Source of the DNA: Alkanindiges hydrocarboniclasticus
GTDB taxonomy: Bacteria; Pseudomonadota; Gammaproteobacteria; Pseudomonadales; Moraxellaceae
Reading direction: 5' to 3'
Length of the DNA: 49,990 nt
NCBI RefSeq assembly: GCF_001982605.1
Contig: NZ_MLCN01000055.1
Span: 1-49,990 of the forward strand
Shown here: positions 8,854 through 16,526 of the stretch, in pieces
How positions within the stretch are numbered: position 1 is the first letter of the stretch
Layout: each line of letters opens with the position of its first letter
The notes under the pieces: generated by a model
Told to the model about the DNA's origin: nothing
Database searches by the model: none
What the model saw: only the letters and a program-made list of their open reading frames with translations
Position numbers and translations under genes: made by a program

Positions 8854-9672
8854 TTATTTACTGGCCAGTACTGCCAGCTTCTGGTTGGCTATAGCACGCA
8901 CATTCGCATTGCTGGATTTTTCTGCAACCTGCTGTAGTGCGTATGACACGGGGACATCACCACGGATAATGCTAAAGTCAGTGGGACTGGCACAGCCGGA
9001 TTCATCCAGCCCTTGGTCAACATCCTCACTGGCCACCACCAATGCAGGAACCTGCTTAATATTGAACATAACAAAAGCAGGGGGATGGATCAGGATATTG
9101 GGTGCCTTCTTCAGCCGGAATGTTTGCAGGTAACTCTGGGTTTCCTTAAATGATAGGGGCTTATCCCCGATAACCCCATTAAGGTAAACACTTACCCCCA
9201 GTTGCCCAGCCTGTCCCAGCATGTTTTCTACGGTGGCATGTGGCATGCTACTGCTAATGAAAAGGTACGCCCCACCATTCTTGTGATCCTGAATCCTGTC
9301 CTTGCTATCATCAGGCAAGGTGACCTTGAGCTGCCCATACTGATCAGCCAGCTTGGCAATATCGACGCCACTGATATCCACATTCGGGGCTTTATAATGC
9401 TCAAGCAGTTTTTTGACGTCTGGAACATTTTGCTTGGGCATGCTGACTTTATCCAGATTGACATTGGCCATGCCATTGGTGATCTTCTGTCCACTGGCCG
9501 GATCAATCTTATACAGGTCAGGCAGGCCATCCTTTTTAAGCTTATCAAGGCTTTTCTTGATTTCTTGATCGGTTGGGAACTGGTTGTCTTTTTTTACCTG
9601 CTCAAGGTCAATGGCAGCACTGGCCAACACCGGAAGCAGTAAAAGCCCATACAACAGGGATGCAGGTTTCAT
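8854..9672 (-). CDS. trbC: F-type conjugal transfer protein TrbC
   Basis: A 272-residue protein with a signal peptide (MKPASLLYGLLLLPVLASAA). The C-terminal half has the TrbC thioredoxin-like fold: YLFISSSMPHATVENMLGQA, then LGVSVYLNGVIGD, a cis-proline-like VPALVV and the ending IIRGDVPVSYALQQVA. In F-type systems TrbC is a periplasmic pilus-assembly protein that works with TraW. The N-terminal 120 residues are a family-variable extension. I chose the ATG at 9672 because GGAG is six bases upstream. It follows traU with the stop and start almost touching. Confidence 0.88.
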   Translation of the reverse strand: MKPASLLYGLLLLPVLASAAIDLEQVKKDNQFPTDQEIKKSLDKLKKDGLPDLYKIDPASGQKITNGMANVNLDKVSMPKQNVPDVKKLLEHYKAPNVDISGVDIAKLADQYGQLKVTLPDDSKDRIQDHKNGGAYLFISSSMPHATVENMLGQAGQLGVSVYLNGVIGDKPLSFKETQSYLQTFRLKKAPNILIHPPAFVMFNIKQVPALVVASEDVDQGLDESGCASPTDFSIIRGDVPVSYALQQVAEKSSNANVRAIANQKLAVLASK

Positions 9673-9673
9673 A

Positions 9674-10723
9674 TTATTCTCCGACGTTGTAGACATTCTG
9701 GCAGCAATCACGTTTACGGAAGATCATGAAATTCATGTCTTCACCGATGATCGGTGGTGTCATGCCACTACCCCACAACAGGGTGGTACGGCCAAGCGGC
9801 TGGCAACACTTGCCGGCAATTTTCTGGGTTTGCGGTATGGGATAGGTCATGGAGTACTTGTATTGACGCTTATTCATCAGCGGCTGGATATAACCGCCAC
9901 ATAAGCCCATATCACCGTAATAGCTCCATGTAACCGACTGGCGGTGAAGCTTGGCCAGCATCCGCTGCATCATCAGGGAGCCGGTGTCCAGCTGGGCTTG
10001 ATGGCTGCTTTCATAACCTGTTAGTGGGTAGGTCTGGCCATAACAGCCAGCACACCAGTGCAGTGCCGAAATGGGCAGGCCTGCGCTGGCAGCTAGGCAG
10101 TCTGCGGTACAGGCCGCTACTGCTGGTAAACTGCCATACAGGAAGGCATCCGGATTAAGCAGGTTGGCCAGCTCACCATCCACCCATGTGGGATCGGCCT
10201 CGGTAATATAGGCCACATCAAATCCCTTGTTTTCAAAACAGGCACTATCAAGAATGAGGCCTAATACTGTCAAAACGGGATTGGTATAAAAATGGGCATG
10301 GTAAAAGGCCTCTTCAATCGGGTTACGGCTATCTGCACCGACATAACCGGAAGTGTCCCCTGATAGCATGCCACTTTGGCCAAGCTCAACACCTCCAAGT
10401 CCAACCATGCAGTAGGCCTTGCTGGTGACATCGACCATACGGGCTGGTTCCCAAAACCCGATTGGAACCCCAACCGCTGCCTGCCCACAGTTACAGACAT
10501 AATTGGATATGCCGCCCCCAAGGGTGGTTTCGCTGTCCTGTGCACCGGTGAAGTCAAGATTCTGTCCCATGATGGTGACGGGCAAAACGCATGACCAGCA
10601 AATATCAGTGACCGGATTAATGAACTGGCCAGAACAGGTACCATTGGCGGTACCGGTTGCCAGCAATAGCGGCATAACCAGCCAGACAAGCCGCAGTAGT
10701 ACTGACCTATAAAGATTTTTCAT
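9674..10723 (-). CDS. traU: F-type conjugal transfer protein TraU
   Basis: A 349-residue protein with a signal peptide ending near TGTANG, followed by CSGQFINPVTDICWSCVLPV, the hallmark start of TraU. It is rich in cysteines (about 15), as in the family, which needs periplasmic disulfide formation. TraU is needed for DNA transfer and for mating-channel stability, and is dispensable for pilus outgrowth in F. Its ATG overlaps the stop of the upstream DsbC-like gene, so the two are translationally coupled. Confidence 0.92.
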   Translation of the reverse strand: MKNLYRSVLLRLVWLVMPLLLATGTANGTCSGQFINPVTDICWSCVLPVTIMGQNLDFTGAQDSETTLGGGISNYVCNCGQAAVGVPIGFWEPARMVDVTSKAYCMVGLGGVELGQSGMLSGDTSGYVGADSRNPIEEAFYHAHFYTNPVLTVLGLILDSACFENKGFDVAYITEADPTWVDGELANLLNPDAFLYGSLPAVAACTADCLAASAGLPISALHWCAGCYGQTYPLTGYESSHQAQLDTGSLMMQRMLAKLHRQSVTWSYYGDMGLCGGYIQPLMNKRQYKYSMTYPIPQTQKIAGKCCQPLGRTTLLWGSGMTPPIIGEDMNFMIFRKRDCCQNVYNVGE

Positions 10724-11238
10724 GGTTTCTTCCTCTGGCTGCTTTCCAGTGTGGCCTGATCCAGCAATGCATCCAGTTCGGCGGTATGGCTAAAACCCAC
10801 ATGCACGCTCTGGTTGGGTAAAATAAAAAGTGGTACCGCGTTAACACCCACCTGTTTTAGCAGTGACAGGTTTTTGCTAAAGGGGGTTGGGCAGGGCGCA
10901 ACTGCGGCCGGCTGAATTCCGCCCAGCACAAAATCATGCCAAGTCTGGCCAGCATTCCGGTTGCACCAGATTTGGGTATCAAGGGCGATGGCGGTAGGGC
11001 TAGGGTCTATTAATGGTACCGGATAAATATGAATGGTCACGTTATTTAGCCGTGCCACCTCGGCATCCAGTTTCTTACAGTAAAAACAGTGCGGGTCACT
11101 AAAGATCACCAGCTTACGGCTGCCATCCCCCCTGATAATCTGAATGGCCTGTGCAGCTGGCAATTGATCAAGGTTTACACTGGCATGTGTCCACGGGCTT
11201 GCCAGAGTTAAAACCAGACTAAAGAAGTACTTCTTCAA
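10720..11238 (-). CDS. DsbC/thioredoxin-fold periplasmic protein
   Basis: A protein of about 172 residues with a signal peptide (KKYFFSLVLTLASPWTHA) and a thioredoxin-like active site, VIFSDPHCFYCKKLD. It keeps the catalytic DsbC-type domain (NVTIHIYPVPLIDPSP, QIWCNR, cis-Pro region NAVPLFILP) but lacks the N-terminal dimerisation domain. The likely start is TTG at 11238, nine bases after GAGG, although a GTG at 11253 is in frame. It overlaps the end of traW. It probably shuffles disulfides in TraU and TraH. Confidence 0.8.
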   Translation of the reverse strand: MKKYFFSLVLTLASPWTHASVNLDQLPAAQAIQIIRGDGSRKLVIFSDPHCFYCKKLDAEVARLNNVTIHIYPVPLIDPSPTAIALDTQIWCNRNAGQTWHDFVLGGIQPAAVAPCPTPFSKNLSLLKQVGVNAVPLFILPNQSVHVGFSHTAELDALLDQATLESSQRKKP

Positions 11239-11833
11239 TTTTAAGTACCTCACCTTGCTGGGTTACTTTTGATGGCACATGCTCAATGCCAAATTTCTGA
11301 ATCAGCTGGCCATTTTGATCATAGAAAATCTGTAAGTGATACTTTTCCATGGCCTCCATCCAAGAACCCTTGGTAAAGATCACAACAGTCAGTGGCGCAT
11401 CCTTTTTGACGGCCATTGCCCATGCCACCTGCTTATCAACAGTACCGTCAATAAACAGAACGGCCTTACTCAGCTGTCCGGTTACCAAGGGATTCACCAC
11501 TGAACCTTTTTTGGCAATAATGTTCCCTTGGGTGTCAGTGATATCCGCTGTCACTGTAATGGATGGGTCAAGGGTAAATGTTCTTGGTTTGGTCACCAGC
11601 GGCAGGTCATTACCCTTGGGATGACGGATACCCTCTACAATCTTCTTGGTATTGTCCTGCTTGATTTTCTCCCATTCACCAGAATCAACCATTTCACCCA
11701 CGCGCTTCTTGATGGCATCAAGCAGGGAAATTTCTTTCACTGGATAGACATTCCCCACAGTGCCCAGATCAGTAGCCATGGAACAGATTGGTAAGCCAAG
11801 GCTGGCCATCACCACCACATACTTGAATTTCAT
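11219..11833 (-). CDS. traW: F-type conjugal transfer protein TraW
   Basis: A 204-residue protein with a signal peptide (MKFKYVVVMASLGLPICSMA) and TraW features: LGTVGNVYPVKEISLLDAIK near the mature N-terminus, then KPRTFTLDPSITVTADITD and LFIDGTVDKQVAWA. TraW is a periplasmic pilus-assembly component that works with TrbC. It sits between dsbC and the second Dsb-like gene. Confidence 0.9.
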   Translation of the reverse strand: MKFKYVVVMASLGLPICSMATDLGTVGNVYPVKEISLLDAIKKRVGEMVDSGEWEKIKQDNTKKIVEGIRHPKGNDLPLVTKPRTFTLDPSITVTADITDTQGNIIAKKGSVVNPLVTGQLSKAVLFIDGTVDKQVAWAMAVKKDAPLTVVIFTKGSWMEAMEKYHLQIFYDQNGQLIQKFGIEHVPSKVTQQGEVLKIEEVLL

Positions 11834-11864
11834 GCATAGTCCCTCATCGTCCGGCAGGCCATGG

Positions 11865-12596
11865 TTATTTTCGGCCTGTCACTTGGGCATGGGCATCATT
11901 CAGCAATGTGTCGAGTTCAACTGCTGAACTGGCACCTACATTTACCTTGCCATCCTCCAGTACCGACATGGGGGTGCCATTTAAACCCAATTGCTGGGCA
12001 AGCTTGATATTGGCATTGACTGGATTTTCACAGTCTGAAGGCGCATCTGGCTTTTGCTGATTGATCAGGTAGTTTCGCCATGCTGCCTGCTGGTCTTTGC
12101 TGCACCAGATTTGCCGTGCAACCTTGATGGCATCAGGATGAAGCTCAGTGATCGGGTTTTCAAAGATATAGATGGTAATATTGTCAAGCTTAGCCAGTTC
12201 GTGCTCAAAGCGTTTGCAATATGGACAATCCGGATCAGAAAATACTGCAATCTTGCGCTGGCCATTCCCCGCGACAAACTTGATGGCCTGATGGAAAGGC
12301 AATTTTGCAAAATCCAGCTTGTTGGCTTCTTCAACCTTGGACTTAGTGAGGTCGGCCTGATCCTTCATTCGGATCAAATTTCCAAACAGGAAGTAATCCC
12401 CTGTCTTGTCGGTGTAAGCCACATTCTTGCCCATCACCACTTCATAAATTCCCTTAATCTCAGATTCCTTGACCGTTTTGAACTGGGTAGCAGGGTATTT
12501 CTGTTTCAGGGTGGTAAGCAGGCTGGCATTGTCAGCCATTGCAACCGATAGGGAAGCACTGGTAATTACAAGGGCACTGATTAGCTGTTTCAACAT
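11865..12596 (-). CDS. dsbC: Periplasmic disulfide isomerase DsbC
   Basis: A 243-residue protein with a signal peptide (MLKQLISALVITSASLSVAMA), a DsbC N-terminal dimerisation domain (GIYEVVMGKNVAYTDKTGDY) and a catalytic domain with FSDPDCPYCKRFE. The cis-proline loop is NGTPMSVLEDG. Length matches DsbC. It would isomerise disulfides in cysteine-rich transfer proteins. I chose the ATG at 12596, which has GAGG eight bases upstream; longer frames lack a signal peptide. Confidence 0.9.
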   Translation of the reverse strand: MLKQLISALVITSASLSVAMADNASLLTTLKQKYPATQFKTVKESEIKGIYEVVMGKNVAYTDKTGDYFLFGNLIRMKDQADLTKSKVEEANKLDFAKLPFHQAIKFVAGNGQRKIAVFSDPDCPYCKRFEHELAKLDNITIYIFENPITELHPDAIKVARQIWCSKDQQAAWRNYLINQQKPDAPSDCENPVNANIKLAQQLGLNGTPMSVLEDGKVNVGASSAVELDTLLNDAHAQVTGRK

Positions 12597-12612
12597 ATAA
12601 ACCTCAAGCGTC

Positions 12613-12987
12613 TTAATAAATTGGAAAAGGATTGTTGTGAGTGGTTTCAACAGATGCACTATCAAGTGAAGCGTTAAGCTCAGGGGCAGTAACACTGGGT
12701 ATTACTGGGACAGGGACAGTGACAGGACGCAACTGGGCAGCAGGAAGTACACTGGAGGCCATCATGCTTGGGATGATTTTGTCTTCAGGATTGATGTAGC
12801 CATTCCTGATCAAACAGTTGTTTTTGGCCAGTACCAGCAGGACATCCTTGATCACGCTTTGGAACTTGCCATGCTCAAGGGTCAGTAGCCATGCCAATAT
12901 GGGTTCCGGTGTGTCATGGCCAAAATTGACCTTGAATATAAAACCATCCGGTTTCATTTTGCGCTGGAAAACTCGTTGTCTGGGCAT
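12613..12987 (-). CDS. ParR/StbB-like partition adaptor candidate
   Basis: A protein of about 124 residues, overlapping or abutting the stop of the parM-like gene. The basic N-terminal half (PRQRVFQRKMKPDGFIF) and the central helical segment are compatible with a DNA-binding adaptor, and the C-terminal third is proline- and valine-rich and probably disordered. In actin-type partition systems the second gene encodes ParR, which links the centromere to filaments. The assignment rests on position and size rather than on sequence motifs. The GGAG of the overlap favours the ATG at 12987 over the one at 12996. Confidence 0.5.
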   Translation of the reverse strand: MPRQRVFQRKMKPDGFIFKVNFGHDTPEPILAWLLTLEHGKFQSVIKDVLLVLAKNNCLIRNGYINPEDKIIPSMMASSVLPAAQLRPVTVPVPVIPSVTAPELNASLDSASVETTHNNPFPIY

Positions 12988-12992
12988 ACTGG

Positions 12993-13997
12993 TCATGCTC
13001 CAGTGAGAGCAGTCTTCTTATAGGTGGCCAAGCCAAATTTGCGCATTCCGGCTGCTACTGCATGGCGGGGATCACTGGCCGGTGAAAGTTGTGGCCATTT
13101 TTCCTGCATGGCCTCAATCAGGTAAATGCTTCCACCGCCAGCGATAATGAACTGGTCAATGGATCGTGCATGGCTTGAGAACAGGCGATTGGTGTTTTGA
13201 TGGATATCGATCAGGGTGGCATCCAGTGCCGAAGTCACTGTTTTGGTTTTATCAATCAGCTTGCCATATGATTTGATTGTTTTGGTTTTAAGCACCTCAA
13301 AGCATTCAAGATGTGATGCGGTAATCCCCTCTCTGGCCAGTGCATGCTGCAAATGATCTACGGTCGCATAGATACCTTTGCCAGAGTAACTGGCGTTTTG
13401 CACCCATGTCCCACTATCAATTAGCATGTAATCAGTCGTGAAATGGCCGACATCAATGATGGCAATTTTGGCATTGCTATTATTGGTGGTGATAACAGAA
13501 CCTTCATCATTCAATAAATAGTTCTGGTAAACCCCCCAAGGTTGAGGAATGGGCATAACCCGTGTTTCATGGCCAAAGTATTCCTTGATCTGTTTAGCCA
13601 GATCGCCACTTAACGATGCAAAGGTATTAACTGGAAGTCCCACCACGATTAACTCGGGTTTAATTCCATAAGTAAGCAGCAGTTGTTGAGCCTTAACCAC
13701 CAGTACCCGATGTTCAAGACTGTTTATCCAGTCAGAATTATGGCCAACTGTATTTACAGCACCCTGCTTAATAGCGGTTTCACCAACAAAATAATCAACG
13801 CCATATAAATTAACGGTGTTCTGGCGGGTAATCTCGGGCGTAGGATCAAACGACAGGGTGGTAGCTGGGATAACAGCTGATGGAATAAATTTATTGCTGA
13901 CCTCCCCATTAAAGTAAAATGATAGCTTTACACCGCTTCGTCCAATATCTATTGCAACGACCTTGCTGGATAAATCCTTGTTTCTATCTTTGGACAT
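12993..13997 (-). CDS. parM: Actin-like plasmid partition ATPase (ParM/StbA)
   Basis: A 334-residue actin-fold protein: phosphate-1 motif VAIDIGRSGVKLSF (about residues 13-26), phosphate-2 motif IAIIDVGHFTTDYMLIDSG in the middle and adenosine motif IIAGGGSIYLIEAM near residue 295. Length matches ParM/StbA. It should form filaments that push plasmid copies apart. The ATG has GGAG seven bases upstream. The gene heads a minus-strand run with a ParR-like gene and then transfer genes. A repeat region that could be its centromere or operator lies upstream. Confidence 0.85.
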   Translation of the reverse strand: MSKDRNKDLSSKVVAIDIGRSGVKLSFYFNGEVSNKFIPSAVIPATTLSFDPTPEITRQNTVNLYGVDYFVGETAIKQGAVNTVGHNSDWINSLEHRVLVVKAQQLLLTYGIKPELIVVGLPVNTFASLSGDLAKQIKEYFGHETRVMPIPQPWGVYQNYLLNDEGSVITTNNSNAKIAIIDVGHFTTDYMLIDSGTWVQNASYSGKGIYATVDHLQHALAREGITASHLECFEVLKTKTIKSYGKLIDKTKTVTSALDATLIDIHQNTNRLFSSHARSIDQFIIAGGGSIYLIEAMQEKWPQLSPASDPRHAVAAGMRKFGLATYKKTALTGA

Positions 13998-14127
13998 GTA
14001 TTAACTCCATTAGTTAGGTACTCAATTGATAATTAATGCCGAATTAAACAAATATATAATTTATCTATTAGACTAATAGAAAGATTTATAATTATAGTAA
14101 TTTTTAAATTAAATGATAGCGTTTCGT

Positions 14128-14441
14128 GCAAAAGTTCTTTTTGTGCTTAAGGGAAAAGTACTTTTGACATTGCTGCAAAACACTACTCTAGCAAGGCTTT
14201 ATCTTGTGTTAGTGGTTGCAGGGGAAGACATTGAGGTTACAAAATAGTTATTGGATACTGTGTAATAGATATTCATAAAAGTACTTTTGCCGACTCATGG
14301 GTTCGGTGCAAAAAGAACTTTATAATTTGTGAGATTTGCTGAAATACGCTTGAACTCCTTAGCGTCAAGCGACCAAAGCCATAGCGTGCGTAAAGCACCT
14401 TTGCCTTTACCGGAACAGGGGCATAAAAGTACTTTTGCACC
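14128..14441. repeat. AAAAGTACTTTT palindromic repeats upstream of parM
   Basis: Three copies of the palindrome AAAAGTACTTTTG occur at 14154-14166, 14277-14289 and 14425-14437. Two variants flank them: AAAGTTCTTTTTG at 14131-14143 and its inverted form CAAAAAGAACTTT at 14309-14321. Most copies are next to GC or TGC. They lie in the 465-base gap between parM and the 399-codon gene and may be a centromere or an operator. The rest of the gap (13998-14127) is AT-rich and shows nothing else. Confidence 0.6.
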
Positions 14442-14457
14442 CCTGTTTCGTTTTTTT
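14340..14457 (+). ncRNA. Possible small RNA ending in intrinsic terminator
   Basis: The plus strand has three successive hairpins, CGCTTGA/TCAAGCG (14347-14371), GTGC/GCAC (14386-14398) and the terminator below. A TTGAGG-N17-GATACT promoter-like pair lies at 14231-14259. No coding frame is present. It could be an antisense or regulatory RNA for the parM region, but the start is not defined. Confidence 0.35.
14413..14457 (+). terminator. Plus-strand intrinsic terminator
   Basis: Stem AACAGGGG (14414-14421) pairs with CCCCTGTT (14440-14447), enclosing one copy of AAAAGTACTTTT that can form the inner stem. Seven T follow at 14451-14457. It is oriented rightward, although the nearest gene is on the minus strand, so a plus-strand transcript must come from 14.0-14.4 kb. 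Confidence 0.65.
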
Positions 14458-14462
14458 AATAT

Positions 14463-15662
14463 TTAGAGGTTCATTTCCATTAAGTTAATATCCATATTTT
14501 GATTATCTTTAAGAAACACGGCAAATTCCTGCTGGCTAATTTCAGCTATTTTAAATTTTTGCTGATTAATAATTTCATCAATTTGTACATTTGTTAAATC
14601 CTTATATTTAACGTCAGATTCCCTAATTCTTTTTCGTAATACAATCCGGTTTTGCTTGTGCTGTTCCTGTAATTCCAGTTCCTTTATCCATTTAATGGAT
14701 TCAGTAATGCATGCATCATGAAACTCTTTAAAATTGGCATAAGATTTTGCAAATATCCGGATAAAGCCAAGCGCTCTGGGGCGGGTCGCATTCTGGTGAG
14801 TCTGGGGGTAGGTTAGCCGCATACGGCGATGATAGCGGCCAGACAGGATGCCGATCTGTTTTCTGACGCCACGAAAGCCAACATGTCGAAAAATATCATG
14901 CATGGCCTTTTCATATTCCATGGGTCTCTTGGGATACAGGATGATTGCCTGATCCAGTCTTTTTTCCCAATCTTTCATTGAGCTTTGCTTGATAAACCAT
15001 GTCCAGCGGATTTTAAAAGAGGTCACCAAGCCGTGTGATGCTACTGGGGCAATCCCTTGGATCATCTGGTCAAGCTGGCTTGTTCCGGTGACGACGTGCT
15101 TATCGTTAACGTCATTACTTTCGGGATCGACGATAGTATCGTCATCGATATCGTCTGTTCGGGAACGAATATTCGGGGCATGCTCTGGTATCGGCATCAT
15201 ACTGCTTTTGTGTCTTCTTTCCGGTATTACCATTTCCTCAATCTTGGATTTTCCCTTGGATTTGATATGCAGCTGGCCAAGCACATAGTTTTCAAAAATC
15301 AGCATCTGGTCTTTTTCAGAAGAAAGCAGGCAACGCAGGTTCTCATCGCGGATTAGCTTTTCGTGCGCATCAGGATCAGATGATCCCGTGGTCATCAGCC
15401 AGAATTGATATATCTTGTTAGGGTTCCTTTGTTTCCGGTTAAACCAGATCACAAGGTGCCACACTGGTTCATCAATCGACTTCAGGTAGCTATTTTTGCG
15501 TTTGTCATTATTGAGCTGATATTTGCTATTGAGGTGGTTTAATACCCGCGATAAATCCTTAGCCTCAATCCGGCCAGCAGTGTACCAGTACGTTCTTGAA
15601 CGAGATACCAGCGTCATTAAATGCTGCATGGCCTCAGCTTTGTGAATGGAATAATAGATCAT
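14463..15662 (-). CDS. Unknown plasmid protein, 399 residues
   Basis: A complete frame with a basic N-terminal domain (AEAMQHLMTLVSRSRTYWYT, then WHLVIWFNRKQRNP and YQFWLMTTG), an acidic linker (DDIDDDTIVDPESNDVND, about residues 168-185) and a basic helical C-terminal half (KAMHDIFRHVGFRGVRKQIG, ELQEQHKQNRIVLRKRIRE). There is no signal peptide or membrane helix. A DNA-binding role fits the charge pattern and the position beside the origin, but I cannot name a family. It is divergent from the putative RNA genes and origin to its right. Confidence 0.65.
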   Translation of the reverse strand: MIYYSIHKAEAMQHLMTLVSRSRTYWYTAGRIEAKDLSRVLNHLNSKYQLNNDKRKNSYLKSIDEPVWHLVIWFNRKQRNPNKIYQFWLMTTGSSDPDAHEKLIRDENLRCLLSSEKDQMLIFENYVLGQLHIKSKGKSKIEEMVIPERRHKSSMMPIPEHAPNIRSRTDDIDDDTIVDPESNDVNDKHVVTGTSQLDQMIQGIAPVASHGLVTSFKIRWTWFIKQSSMKDWEKRLDQAIILYPKRPMEYEKAMHDIFRHVGFRGVRKQIGILSGRYHRRMRLTYPQTHQNATRPRALGFIRIFAKSYANFKEFHDACITESIKWIKELELQEQHKQNRIVLRKRIRESDVKYKDLTNVQIDEIINQQKFKIAEISQQEFAVFLKDNQNMDINLMEMNL

Positions 15663-15790
15663 AATATAACCTAATAGATTAATTAATTGTTACCATATAA
15701 AAGAGCATAATTGATTTTATAATAGATTTGTTAATAATTCCCTTAAAAAATCCGAACTATTTCCGAAAATTTGCTACCGTGTAAATAAGA

Positions 15791-16475
15791 GTTCCTATGG
15801 GAACACTCGACAACGAATAAAAAGCGCACTAATATTTGCTTATCAATTAACGGAAAGTGTTAAACAGCAGCTGTCAACTGCGGTAAGGCACATCAAAATT
15901 TCCTCTATTGAATTAAACTTCTTTGAGTGTCTTGGACTGCCAATCCAATACATCGAATTCGCAAAGCTGCATACTTCCGAAAGGGCGTTGGTGCGGCTAT
16001 GAAGAGCGCTGGTTGTTGAAATACAACCTTCGACTCAATCGGATTTAAACGCAGTTCGGCCAGCCATATGTATATCCATGGCAGTTTTTATTGGCCGATT
16101 TGACAGATGTATGATTAAGGTTCGGGCGACAATGAAACGGGCGTTGTGGTGACACAACCAACCCTGTCTTTCGAGAAACGGTGAGAGTTTGCATGGATTG
16201 CTAAACTCGTTAATAACCGCCATTCCTCGCTGCAATTTTGCAAAGGGCGAGGTGTGTGACGCACTGGTGGGCTTTTGAGGGCATCGTGAGGTGTCAGGGC
16301 TGCAAGGAGAAATCTGGCGCAGTCGGTACTCGTAGGTTTGCATGTGAATTCGCTGAGAAGTGTTCATGCAGGCTTATGAGATCAATGGATAGCTCAAGCC
16401 AGTAACGGTGACACGCAAATTAATTCCCATATGATTTTAAGAATCGTCCTCTACATGTATTGGACGATTTTTTTA
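15791..16475 (+). ncRNA. Candidate large structured non-coding RNA (A)
   Basis: A hairpin-dense stretch with no convincing plus-strand coding frame. Perfect stems include GTTCC/GGAAC (15791-15804), GGTTGT/ACAACC (16011-16028), TCGGCCA/TGGCCGA (16056-16062 with 16092-16098) enclosing GCCAT/ATGGC (16063-16067 with 16078-16082), GTTGTG-GTGA-CACAAC (16143-16158, a GNRA tetraloop in the plus sense), CCTCGC/GCGAGG (16225-16230 with 16247-16252), and GGCT..TGAG/CTCAAGCC (16371-16400). CCGAAAGG near 15977 also presents a GAAA loop. It ends in a strong terminator. GNRA loops appear only on the plus strand. The 5' end is not defined; a TATAAT box at 15718-15723 has no clear -35. Confidence 0.6.
16442..16474 (+). 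terminator. Intrinsic terminator ending RNA A
   Basis: Stem ATCGTCC (16443-16449) pairs with GGACGAT (16462-16468), followed by seven T (16468-16474). The orientation is rightward and there is no plus-strand protein gene upstream, so it must end a non-coding transcript. Confidence 0.8.
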
Positions 16476-16492
16476 TCGGGTGTTAAATGATG

Positions 16493-16520
16493 TTGCTGTG
16501 CGTAGATTAAGTGCTATACC
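16493..16520 (+). promoter_or_regulatory. Promoter-like element before RNA B
   Basis: TTGCTG (16493-16498) and TATACC (16515-16520) are 16 bases apart, just after the terminator of RNA A and before the next hairpin-rich segment. Only the sequence match supports it. Confidence 0.4.
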
Positions 16521-16526
16521 CCTACA

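Noticed and set aside
16035-16367. 110-codon minus-strand frame
   Set aside because: Not listed as a gene because it overlaps the hairpin-dense RNA A segment and lacks a clear ribosome binding site; kept only as a finding.
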